NCBI RefSeq assembly: GCF_013372185.1
Contig: NZ_CP053830.1
Location: forward strand, 1,240,001 to 1,304,000
DNA length: 64,000 bases
Direction: 5' to 3'
From: Campylobacter lari subsp. lari
GTDB lineage: Bacteria; Campylobacterota; Campylobacteria; Campylobacterales; Campylobacteraceae
Shown: positions 9,395 to 17,416 of the stretch, piece after piece
Numbering within the stretch: the first letter of the stretch is position 1
How the letters are laid out: each line of letters opens with the position of its first letter
Program-made: the position numbers and the translations under genes
The notes under the pieces: model-generated
Databases searched by the model: none
What the model was told of the DNA's origin: nothing
Seen by the model: only the letters and a program-made list of their open reading frames with translations

Positions 9395-10912
9395 ATGACA
9401 ACCCACATCAATGATTTTTTACAAGAAAGCGTTGCTAAATTTGGAAGTAAAAATGCTTTTGTTGAGTTTAATGGCAGAAGTATAAGCTATAAAGATTTTG
9501 ATGATTTAAGTAAAAAAATAGCAAGTAAAATTCTTTCTAAACTTCCTACAAAAAGCACACAAGAACCTGTATTAATCATACTTCCTAAAGGGATTGATTG
9601 TTTGCTTTCTTTTTTTGGTGTAGCAAAAAGTGGAAATTTTTATACACTTTTAGATGAAAAAAGTCCTAAAGAGCGTGTAGAAAAAGTCATAGAAGTTTTA
9701 AAACCAAAGCTTTTAATCACTTCTAAAAAATTAAATTTAGGTTTTAATCTTGATACTATCTTCACAGAAGATTTTGAAAGCTTTGATATAAATGAAAATG
9801 CTTTAGAAAAAGCTTTAAATAATCACATAGATACAAACTTGCTTTATGTCTTTTTTACAAGTGGAAGCACAGGAACTCCAAAAGGAGTGAGTATAAGTCA
9901 TAAAAGTGTTATTGATTATACTTTTTGGGTATGTGAGACTTTTAAACTAAGTCATGAAGATATACTTGCTAATCAAGCGCCATTTTATTTTGATAATAGC
10001 ATTTTAGATATTTTCTCATCTATAAAAGCAGGCGCTACACTTCACATACTTCCAAATCATTTATTTGCTTTTCCAAATAAAATAATGGAGTATTTAGTTA
10101 ATAATGAAGTAAATACTATATTTTGGGTGCCTTCTGTACTGATTTATTTTGCTAATACCAACGCTCTTGATACTTTCAAACTAGAATGTTTAAATAAAGT
10201 CCTTTTTTGTGGTGAAATCATGCCAAATAAGCAATTAAACATTTGGCGTAAACACCTTCCTAATGCTTTATTTGCAAATTTATATGGACCTACAGAAATT
10301 ACTGATGTATGTTCTTTTTATATAATTGATAGGCAATTTAGCGATGATGAACTTTTACCTATAGGAAAAGCTTGTAAAAATACTCAGCTTTTAGTATTTG
10401 ATGAGGATTTAAATTTAATTACTCCAAGTCAAGTGGGAATTAAAGGCGAGCTTTATGTAAGAGGGACTTGTCTTTCTTTAGGGTATTACAACGATAAAGA
10501 AAAAACACAAAAAGCTTTTGTACAAAATCCTTTGCATGATAATTACCTAGACTTGCTTTATAAAACAGGTGATGTAGTAGCTTATAATGATTTTGGCGAG
10601 CTTTTATGCTATGGAAGGATAGATCATCAAATCAAATACATGGGTCATCGTATAGAACTTGGAGAGATAGAAAGCATTATAAATTCTCATGAGAATGTAA
10701 GAAATTGTGCTTGTATTTTTAAAGAAGATATTATTTGTTTTTACGAATGCAAGGAAGAGTTAGATTTTAAAAACTTTTTAAAAGACAAACTCCCTGTTTA
10801 CATGATACCTAAAAAATTTGTTAAAATAGAACAATTTGCTTTAAATGCAAATGGGAAGATTGATAGGAAGGTTTTAATAAACTTTTACAATAAGCAAAAT
10901 GAAGTTTTATAA
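9395..10912 (+). CDS. Amino-acid-activating AMP ligase (adenylation domain, Cj1307/DltA-like, 505 aa)
   Basis: ANL-superfamily adenylating enzyme expected to activate a carboxylic acid with ATP and load it on a carrier protein. Core motifs are FTSGSTGTPKGV (residues 154-165), LYGPTEITD, YKTGD, and the C-terminal lysine in NANGKIDRK (about Lys488). The A4 position reads FYFDNS with Asp199; in NRPS adenylation domains and DltA this aspartate binds the alpha-amino group, so an amino acid substrate is likely. The start is ATG 9395 with AAAGGA upstream. The ACP at 11016, the next plus-strand gene, is the obvious partner. There is no fused carrier or condensation domain. Confidence 0.85.
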   Translation: MTTHINDFLQESVAKFGSKNAFVEFNGRSISYKDFDDLSKKIASKILSKLPTKSTQEPVLIILPKGIDCLLSFFGVAKSGNFYTLLDEKSPKERVEKVIEVLKPKLLITSKKLNLGFNLDTIFTEDFESFDINENALEKALNNHIDTNLLYVFFTSGSTGTPKGVSISHKSVIDYTFWVCETFKLSHEDILANQAPFYFDNSILDIFSSIKAGATLHILPNHLFAFPNKIMEYLVNNEVNTIFWVPSVLIYFANTNALDTFKLECLNKVLFCGEIMPNKQLNIWRKHLPNALFANLYGPTEITDVCSFYIIDRQFSDDELLPIGKACKNTQLLVFDEDLNLITPSQVGIKGELYVRGTCLSLGYYNDKEKTQKAFVQNPLHDNYLDLLYKTGDVVAYNDFGELLCYGRIDHQIKYMGHRIELGEIESIINSHENVRNCACIFKEDIICFYECKEELDFKNFLKDKLPVYMIPKKFVKIEQFALNANGKIDRKVLINFYNKQNEVL

Positions 10913-10976
10913 ACATCAATAAATAATAAAGTCAATAAAACAGCATTTATATTCTATTTTACAAAATTAAATATGG

Positions 10977-10982
10977 TATAAT
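10977..10982 (+). promoter_or_regulatory. Probable -10 box for the ACP gene at 11016
   Basis: TATAAT in the 103-base spacer after the AMP ligase, 33 bases before the ACP ATG, which has AAAAGGAAG as ribosome binding site. This gives the carrier protein its own promoter inside the island. Confidence 0.6.
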
Positions 10983-11015
10983 CTTTAAAAATTTAGTATT
11001 TAAAAGGAAGTATTT

Positions 11016-11246
11016 ATGAATATTACGATTGAAAATATACAGAATATGTTTAATGCAATTAATAGAAGTGACATTAACGAGAGTAGTCGCAATTTAGTAG
11101 ATGAAGATATTATTGACAGTATGGATATGATGAAATTAATCTTAGAAATAGAAAAATTTATTGGAAAAAATTTAGACGCTAAATATATAACTCCAGATAA
11201 TTTTGAGGATTTTTCCGCAATAAAAAATATGCTTGAGACTATATAA
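11016..11246 (+). CDS. Acyl carrier protein, DSMD type (76 aa)
   Basis: Small acidic helical carrier protein; the phosphopantetheine serine is Ser35 in IIDSMDMMKL. Size and helix pattern are standard. It resembles the ACP at 18579 much more than the other two in the island: both share RSD(I/V)N, IDSMD, EIEKF/Y and FEDF elements. Placed directly after the AMP ligase, it is the likely acceptor of the activated amino acid (Cj1308-like). Its last eight bases overlap the end of the convergent DUF2920 gene. Confidence 0.85.
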   Translation: MNITIENIQNMFNAINRSDINESSRNLVDEDIIDSMDMMKLILEIEKFIGKNLDAKYITPDNFEDFSAIKNMLETI

Positions 11247-12450
11247 TCTCAAGCACAAATTTATCACCTTTATCTTTAAAAGTAAAAACTTTATCTTTGC
11301 AAGGATAACTTATACTATCTTCTTTTATATCAAAAGTTTTATCTTTTAATTTTTCAAGCATTAAAGGTAATTCTTTATTAAACATGGCTTTATCAGTTAT
11401 ACCACAACCATGATCTAAATTTTTAACAAATTTGCCATCTATATCTTCTTCTTTTATTAAATGAAAATTTACTTCATATCCTAAGGCTTTTAAAAATTCC
11501 ATAAATTGTGTTTTATACTCATAAGATGTCATTTCATCTGCTGAGCTATGATAGCTTGTATAAATTATATTTTTACTTTTATTTGCTTGTATAAGTAAAT
11601 GATCTTTATTTAGTAATGTTCTAATTAAAAAATTTTCATCTTTAAAACAATAAGGAGAATTTCGATCAGCATTCCAGAGTGTTTTTAAATAAGCACCAAT
11701 TGTATAATTTTGTCCATGATAAAATGCATCAACATTATTTAAGTCTTTTCCTATAATATAACCTAAAAGCAACATCGCTTCACCTGAATTATCTATCACT
11801 CCATCAATATACCATGGAGCTATTTTTGCAATCAACAATGAAAGATATCCCCCATAAGATTTTCCACTATATATTTTAGGTAAAGTTTTAAATTTGGGAT
11901 ATTTTTTAATGATATCTTTTAAAACATTTACATGATCAATTGCAGCCATAATGCCATAGTTTTGATATTCATCATTTGGAGGACATAAGTCTAATGACAA
12001 AAATATTTTATAATCTTTATTTAAACAATCTTTTTGTTTTAAAGAAGTAATATTTGCATCTAATATCTTAAAATACTCTCCTGCATTAAAAGCATTCATT
12101 CCATCAATATTTATTTTAAACATATTTAAAGTATTTTTAAGTTTAATTACAGTTTGTGGATCAAATAAAAAACTAGCACTATATTTTTTATCTTTTTCAT
12201 TAATCCTACAACTAAAACAATGATATAAAACATTTACCGCTACAACATCAAATTTTTTTGCAACAAATTCTCTGTTAAAATCCATTATAGATAAATCAAT
12301 ATTTGCACCATAACCACCTATGATAAAAACTATAGCTTTCATAGTTTTTTCATCATCATAACTTATTCTATATTCAAGCTTATTTTTTCTTTTTATACCA
12401 AGTTCTACATCATCACAAGAATCAATAAAATAAGTTTCATTTTTTAGCAT
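11239..12450 (-). CDS. DUF2920 (617-family) alpha/beta-hydrolase-like protein (403 aa)
   Basis: Member of the Campylobacter 617 family (Cj0617, Cj1305c, Cj1306c, Cj1310c), usually found in flagellin-glycan loci and often phase-variable. The N-terminus carries the family signature TYFIDSCDDVELGIKR. A nucleophile elbow G-K-S-Y-G places Ser198 as candidate nucleophile, with Asp305 (SSADEMT) and His347 (NLDHGCGI) as plausible triad partners. The fold suggests an esterase or acyltransferase acting on an acylated sugar, but no reaction is established. It is last of three minus-strand genes and converges with the ACP gene. Confidence 0.8.
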   Translation of the reverse strand: MLKNETYFIDSCDDVELGIKRKNKLEYRISYDDEKTMKAIVFIIGGYGANIDLSIMDFNREFVAKKFDVVAVNVLYHCFSCRINEKDKKYSASFLFDPQTVIKLKNTLNMFKINIDGMNAFNAGEYFKILDANITSLKQKDCLNKDYKIFLSLDLCPPNDEYQNYGIMAAIDHVNVLKDIIKKYPKFKTLPKIYSGKSYGGYLSLLIAKIAPWYIDGVIDNSGEAMLLLGYIIGKDLNNVDAFYHGQNYTIGAYLKTLWNADRNSPYCFKDENFLIRTLLNKDHLLIQANKSKNIIYTSYHSSADEMTSYEYKTQFMEFLKALGYEVNFHLIKEEDIDGKFVKNLDHGCGITDKAMFNKELPLMLEKLKDKTFDIKEDSISYPCKDKVFTFKDKGDKFVLEII

Positions 12451-12455
12451 TTTAA

Positions 12456-13202
12456 TTACTCAAAATATTGTGTAAATTCATCATGATATTTTTTTTCTAA
12501 ATTATCATAAACCTCTTGAACGCTGTTAATAAATTTTTCATTTTTATATGCTTGCATAGTCATAGAATTGATCTCTTGAAAAGCAAAGAAATCAAATTTT
12601 TCTTCATGCGTTAAATCTTCAAGATAAATTACTTTTTTATAATGATCATAAGTATATTGCTTAAGAGTATCTTCGATAATTTCAAGCACTTTAAATACAA
12701 AAATCATTATAGGTTCTTTTCTTAAAATTAATGTATTTTCTTCAAATTCTTTCAAAAATTCATCATTTTTTCTATGTGTAATCGTACAATAATGCTTTTT
12801 CGCATCTTTATAAAATATATCAAATAAAGCACAAGGCTTAACTCCTAAAAAATTTCCATCATAATCAACTTGTGGATAATATGGATAAAGCTTGCAAATT
12901 AAAGGGCGTAAGCTATGTGGATCACAAAGTCCATTTAAATCACATTTTGCAAAATACATATTAATTTTTTTGCCGTTTTTTAAAGTTAGCGTATTGACTT
13001 TTCCATTTTCTAAATAATTATTCCCAGCTTGTTTTAAGCTAAGATATTCAATTTCTAACATTGGCAAAATCACTGCATTTGATTTATTAAATTTAAAATA
13101 TTGTGCATATATATTATGACAACATCCTCCATTACAAGTTTTATAACATTGTGGTGCAAAAATAAATTCTTTATCTTTTAAAGTGCTAAAAAAATTTTTC
13201 AT
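12456..13202 (-). CDS. Cys-rich YkgJ-like putative metal-binding protein, copy 1 (248 aa)
   Basis: Near the N-terminus it has C-x3-C-x3-CC (Cys19, 23, 27, 28), followed by Cys87, Cys93, Cys103 (in LRPLICKLYPYYP), Cys124 and Cys139. This resembles the zinc- or iron-chelating cluster of the YkgJ family (usually CxxCxxCC), with altered spacing. The C-terminal half is helical and charged and ends DEFTQYFE. It lies between the two DUF2920 genes, touching one stop codon, and has a clear paralogue at 24932. Function is unknown; association with DUF2920 suggests a joint role in glycan modification. Confidence 0.7.
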   Translation of the reverse strand: MKNFFSTLKDKEFIFAPQCYKTCNGGCCHNIYAQYFKFNKSNAVILPMLEIEYLSLKQAGNNYLENGKVNTLTLKNGKKINMYFAKCDLNGLCDPHSLRPLICKLYPYYPQVDYDGNFLGVKPCALFDIFYKDAKKHYCTITHRKNDEFLKEFEENTLILRKEPIMIFVFKVLEIIEDTLKQYTYDHYKKVIYLEDLTHEEKFDFFAFQEINSMTMQAYKNEKFINSVQEVYDNLEKKYHDEFTQYFE

Positions 13203-14449
13203 TATTGTCCTTTGCTTTTTTGAATTTCTAATAATATTTTATTATTAATTTCTTTAAAAGTATAGATTAAATCATCACTCTCATAAGAAATTTCTTTTTT
13301 ACAAATTTTATCGTTAAATGGTTCTTCTAAAATTTGTGGCAAATGCTTTTTGATAAGCAATTTCACAGGTATCCCCATGCCATGTTTTAAATTTTTAATA
13401 AATTTTCCATCAATTTGCTTTTCATCGTATATTTTTATAATTTCAAGATCAAAACCAAGCTCATTTAATATATCAATACAAGCTTCTTTTTCCTCTAAAG
13501 GAACATATTCATCATGAATGCTATAATATATAATATATTTTGGTTTTGGGTATTTTGCTTGAGTGGATAAGTGATTTTTATTTAAAATTTCTCTAATTAA
13601 TTTTCTTGCATTAGAAAAATAATAAGGTGATTTTTTATTAGTAGTCCATAGCGTTTTTTCACAAGCACATAATCTAATATTATTAAAAAAAGCAAAAGTT
13701 GCAAAACATGCATACTTACTAAAATCAATTTCTTTCCCAAAACCTATATACCTCCATGCATCACCTTCTAAGGTTACATGAGTAGAATTATCAAGCACAA
13801 CATCTATAAGCCATGGAGCTATTTTTGCGCATAAAAACGCCATATACGATCCATGAGATACACCAACTGTTATAATTTTTAATTTTTTATTTTTAAAAAT
13901 ACTTGTTTTTGCATAAAGTAAAGCATTTAAAACATCAATAGTTTGCATAATGCCATAATTTTGATATTCATTATTTGTAGTGTTTAAACTAACACTTAAA
14001 TTTAAAAAATAATCCCTATTTAACTCCCAATCATCTTTCATAGTTTGAATTTTTTTATTAAGATAATCCATAGCAGGATGAAATTCTTCAAAAGTATTTA
14101 GTTTTTGTATATCATAAGGAATTGTTATATCAAGAGCTTTTATGCTTGCTTCAAAAATTAATTTATCAATATCATCCAAATACCACTTTGCTCCAATTTG
14201 AGGACGATTTCCTATAGCATGATAATTAACACTCATTAATGCCACATCATATTTTGTAGCAAAATACTCCATATTAAATTTAAGCACAGGATCGTTTATA
14301 TCAGCCCCAAGCCCTTGTATAATACAGACTATAGCTTTAATATCTTTACTATCATCATATGTAAGTATAACTTCAGGCTTACTTTCTCTTTTTATACCAA
14401 GCTCAATATCATCGCAAGAATCAATAAAATAAGTTTTTTTTTGGAGCAT
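13202..14449 (-). CDS. DUF2920 (617-family) alpha/beta-hydrolase-like protein, second copy (415 aa)
   Basis: Paralogue of the 11239 gene: both begin ML(Q/K)...TYFIDSCDD(I/V)ELGIKR and both have the nucleophile elbow at the same place (here G-V-S-H-G, Ser198), with His in NLKHGMGI and an acidic segment SIHDEYVP. I chose ATG 14449, preceded by AGAAAG, because it aligns exactly with the paralogue; an upstream ATG at 14491 would add 14 residues without family support. A run of nine A follows three codons after the start (14434-14442 on the plus strand as T9), a possible slippage site. It is first of a three-gene minus-strand group divergent from the YeiH-type gene. Confidence 0.8.
   Translation of the reverse strand: MLQKKTYFIDSCDDIELGIKRESKPEVILTYDDSKDIKAIVCIIQGLGADINDPVLKFNMEYFATKYDVALMSVNYHAIGNRPQIGAKWYLDDIDKLIFEASIKALDITIPYDIQKLNTFEEFHPAMDYLNKKIQTMKDDWELNRDYFLNLSVSLNTTNNEYQNYGIMQTIDVLNALLYAKTSIFKNKKLKIITVGVSHGSYMAFLCAKIAPWLIDVVLDNSTHVTLEGDAWRYIGFGKEIDFSKYACFATFAFFNNIRLCACEKTLWTTNKKSPYYFSNARKLIREILNKNHLSTQAKYPKPKYIIYYSIHDEYVPLEEKEACIDILNELGFDLEIIKIYDEKQIDGKFIKNLKHGMGIPVKLLIKKHLPQILEEPFNDKICKKEISYESDDLIYTFKEINNKILLEIQKSKGQ
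14434..14442 (-). repeat. A9 homopolymer near the start of the second DUF2920 gene
   Basis: Nine T on the plus strand, read as A9 in codons 3-6 of the gene. The paralogue has A5 interrupted by T in the same place. Poly-A of nine is slippage-prone but also common in AT-rich genomes, so phase variation is only possible. Confidence 0.5.
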
Positions 14450-14686
14450 TATTTTCTTTCTATAAATTGCAATTTTAGCTATTATATCCAAAAATTCAAG
14501 AAATTACCGTGAATTTTGCAATTATGTTTTATAAGAAGATTAAATATTTATTTTATTTTTTATTTGATAAAAAATTGAAATTTCTATATACTTTTTATCT
14601 TAAAGAATATTATAAAATAGATCAAAATACTTAATTGTCTAATATAACACTTATATTTTTACATCAAAGTATAAAAAAGGTTTTAA

Positions 14687-15991
14687 GTGGAATGGTTTAA
14701 AAAAGAAGATATTCAAGCAATTTTCATAAGTTCTTTTATTATAGCTATAATATCTATATTGTGGATGTTTGACTTAAATTTTATTTATAAGTTTATAGAT
14801 ATTAAATTTACATCTTGGAATTTTGATAATATCTTTGAAAAAACATCCTATTTTAGCATTTTTAATATTATATTGTTTTATATATTTTTTGCTATGTGTT
14901 TTACTTTTGCTTTTGTTTTTATGAAATATGATATTAAAAAATACCTCACAAACTTCAGTATTATTTTTATACTTTCTATTTTAACCAACTTTGTTAGTAC
15001 TCACGAATTTGCTAAAACTTGGCAATTAGAAACACCACTAATAGCCTTAATTATAGGACTTTTAATAGGAAACATCTTTCATATTCCCAAATGGTTTAAA
15101 GACACCTTAACTACAGAATTTTATGTCAAAATAGGCATTATACTCATGGGAGCCACCTTGCCACTAACTTTAATCATACAAGCAGGCTCTATAGCGATTA
15201 TACAAGCTTGTATAATCACAATCATCACTTTTTTCTCTATATTTTTTATTGCTACTAAATTTTTTAAACTTGATCCTAGATTTGGAGTAACATTAGGTGG
15301 AGGAGGATCTATATGCGGAGTAAGTGCTGCCATAGTTATAGGAAATGCTGCAAAAGCTAAGCAGGAACATATTTCAATCACAATTAGCATAGTAGTATTT
15401 TGGGCAATATTAATGATACTATTTTTACCATTTTTATGCAAAATTTTAAATTTAGATCCCGGAGTTGCTGGAGCATGGATAGGCACATCAGAATTTGCTG
15501 ATGCAGCGGGAATAGCTGCTGCATCAGCCATAGGAGATGAAAGAGCTATAGCAGCTTTTACTCTAATAAAAGTGCTGGGCCGTGATATGTTTATTGGTAT
15601 TTGGACTGTTTTGGTGGCTTTTCTTTCTATAACTTTTTGGGAAAAGAAAAATAACAAAAAAACCAATATAAAACTAATATGGCAAAGATTTCCTATTTTT
15701 ATAGCAGGTTTTATATTTATGTCTATTTTTACTACATTTTTTATAATTTCTTTGCAAGATCATGGTAAAATTTATCAAAATGAAGTTTTATCGAGTATAA
15801 AAAATTTTAGAAATTGGATTTTTACTTGGACTTTTTTATGTATAGGTTTAAGTGCAAATATTAAACAAATTTTATTACTAGGATACAAACCTCTAATAGC
15901 TTTTAGCCTAGGTGTTATGATTAACCTCCCTTTGGGTTTTATATTATCTAATTATATTTTTGTTGATTTTTGGAAAAATTTTTTAAGATAA
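14687..15991 (+). CDS. YeiH/UPF0324 family membrane protein (putative anion exporter, 434 aa)
   Basis: About ten or more hydrophobic segments make this an inner-membrane protein. It carries the family hallmark GGGGSICGVSAAIVIGNAAKA (first 20 or so residues of a conserved loop, around residue 204) and IGTSEFADAAGIAAA. The family (PF03601) is called putative sulfate exporter, but transport has rarely been demonstrated. An N-terminal extension of about 110 residues with extra membrane segments precedes the core. The start is GTG 14687 with AAAAGG six bases upstream. It is divergent from the DUF2920 gene and ten bases before the AAC(3)-family gene; a permease here could supply or clear a substrate or by-product of the glycan pathway. 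Confidence 0.75.
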   Translation: MEWFKKEDIQAIFISSFIIAIISILWMFDLNFIYKFIDIKFTSWNFDNIFEKTSYFSIFNIILFYIFFAMCFTFAFVFMKYDIKKYLTNFSIIFILSILTNFVSTHEFAKTWQLETPLIALIIGLLIGNIFHIPKWFKDTLTTEFYVKIGIILMGATLPLTLIIQAGSIAIIQACIITIITFFSIFFIATKFFKLDPRFGVTLGGGGSICGVSAAIVIGNAAKAKQEHISITISIVVFWAILMILFLPFLCKILNLDPGVAGAWIGTSEFADAAGIAAASAIGDERAIAAFTLIKVLGRDMFIGIWTVLVAFLSITFWEKKNNKKTNIKLIWQRFPIFIAGFIFMSIFTTFFIISLQDHGKIYQNEVLSSIKNFRNWIFTWTFLCIGLSANIKQILLLGYKPLIAFSLGVMINLPLGFILSNYIFVDFWKNFLR

Positions 15992-16000
15992 GGATTATAT

Positions 16001-16806
16001 GTGGATTATAAATTACTAGATTTAAAAAACATATTAACTCAAAATATTAATCCTGAACATGAAGTAGTATTTATTGCTGGGAATTTAGCAAATTTTGGAC
16101 GCTTCAACTCAAATAACAAAAAGGATTTACTTGATTTAATCATAGAAAGCATCATGCAAGCTAGCAATGAAAAAAGCACCATAATGACTCAAACTATGAG
16201 TTTTCAAATTTGCAATACAGATATTCCATTTCATCGTTATACATGGGCAAATTTAGGTGCTTTTGGTAATTATTTATTAAATCTTGATGGTAGCATAAGA
16301 AGTTTACATCCTTTTGCTTCCTATACAGCATTTGGTAAAAATGCAAAGATTTGCGATTGTCAAATTCCTTTTGCATATGGCTTGCAAAGCCCATATGATA
16401 ATATGCTTAAATATGATAATATTTTAATGATAAGTATGGGTATGAAGCCAAATATGACTTGCTCCATAGTTCATCATGCAGAATTTAATATGCATGTTCC
16501 TTATAGATATATCAAAGAATTTAATCATCCCATACAGTTAAATGATGAAATTACTTATAAAAAATTTTATCTTCATGTATTATATAAAGAATACTACGAG
16601 GAAAACTACAAAAGAAATCTTAATATTAATTTTTTTAACTACTTTTTGCAAGAAAAAAAGCCATAATCAAAGAATTTTCTTTAGGGAAAAATGCCATTTA
16701 TATTTATAATTATAAAGATTTTTACAATTCTTGCATAGAATATCTCCAACAAAACATTTATGCCTGGATGAGCGAAGAACCAAAAATAAAACCTTTTATA
16801 TTTTAA
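16001..16806 (+). pseudogene. AAC(3)-family acyltransferase, frameshifted at an A7 tract
   Basis: From GTG 16001 (AAGGA upstream) the frame runs 221 codons to a TAA at 16664-16666, ending FLQEKKP. The +1 frame from 16660 continues 48 codons to TAA 16804-16806 and reads like the missing C-terminus (AIIKEFSLGKNAIYIYNYKD..., ending KIKPFIF), matching the position and helix character of the other AAC(3) tails here. One extra A in the seven-A run at 16653-16659 would fuse the parts into about 268 aa. Family motifs are present (ANFGRF, SLHPFASYTAFGKN, HHAEF with His158/159 and Glu161), but the N-terminal His of the paralogues is replaced (FIAGN instead of VHTEL). It may be phase-variable, slip-translated, decayed, or still functional when short. 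Confidence 0.65.
16653..16659 (+). repeat. A7 tract at the frameshift of the AAC(3)-family gene
   Basis: Seven A between CAAG and GCC. A7 gives a stop three codons later; A8 would join the 221-codon frame to the 48-codon downstream frame. Confidence 0.6.
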
Positions 16807-16818
16807 AATGGAAAAGAT

Positions 16819-17406
16819 ATGATAAAAAAACTAGAATTTAATTTTAAAGAAAATCGTAATTATATACATGGAACAAATATTTATAATACATTATTATCTA
16901 TATACAAAGATGATATTATTTCAAATTTTGAAATTTCTTTTCACAATATTGCTTATAATAATTTAACTTTAACCGATACCAAACCCGATGATTTAAAAGA
17001 TCTGAGATTTATTTGTCATTTTATAGCAAAAGATTCCATGACACATTACCTTTATGGAATCGATAATCCACTTTCTAAACCAACACTTTCTAAACCTTAT
17101 CCAGAAGAAAACATCACAAAAGATGCCACTATCAACCATGATGAAAAAAGTATTATTTTAAATAATACTAGCAACTTTACTTATATAGAAGAAATTGTCG
17201 CTTTGAATAAGCATTTGCTAAATAATATTTTTCCTCAAGCTAAAGGAAAATGGTATTTTTCAAAATTGCAATTCCAAAACATTCCATTAGAAAAATCTTA
17301 TCCTATTAAGATTGTTTTTAAAAGCAATTTTAATTTTTTAATTGTAAAAAGTGAAATTTATTTTAATGATAAATTTATGGGATTTATTTATTTTAGTTTA
17401 AAATAA
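16819..17406 (+). CDS. Unknown protein of the acyl-modification cluster (195 aa)
   Basis: Not recognised. No signal peptide, no membrane segment, no cysteine motif. The C-terminal third has alternating beta-like stretches with ALNKHLLNNIFPQAKGKWYF, then PIKIVFKS and FMGFIYFSLK; the combination of an Asn/Lys helix followed by strands is reminiscent of hotdog-fold dehydratases and thioesterases (AfsA or FabA/FabZ-like), but I cannot show catalytic residues. It lies between an AAC(3)-family gene and a KAS III-like gene, starts 12 bases after the former and stops just before the latter, so it is co-transcribed with ACP-dependent enzymes. A dehydratase or acyltransferase role would suit the cluster, as inference only. 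Confidence 0.6.
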   Translation: MIKKLEFNFKENRNYIHGTNIYNTLLSIYKDDIISNFEISFHNIAYNNLTLTDTKPDDLKDLRFICHFIAKDSMTHYLYGIDNPLSKPTLSKPYPEENITKDATINHDEKSIILNNTSNFTYIEEIVALNKHLLNNIFPQAKGKWYFSKLQFQNIPLEKSYPIKIVFKSNFNFLIVKSEIYFNDKFMGFIYFSLK

Positions 17407-17416
17407 AGGTATGTTA

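Noticed and set aside
12489-12496. T8 run near the 3 prime end of the first Cys-rich gene as a phase-variation tract
   Set aside because: Runs of eight A or T occur repeatedly by chance in this AT-rich sequence, and this one is at the distal end of the gene.
15121-15666. Long open frame (181 codons) on the minus strand inside the YeiH-type gene
   Set aside because: It is antisense to a well-supported membrane protein, its translation has no family features, and it is a by-product of the biased codon use of hydrophobic genes.
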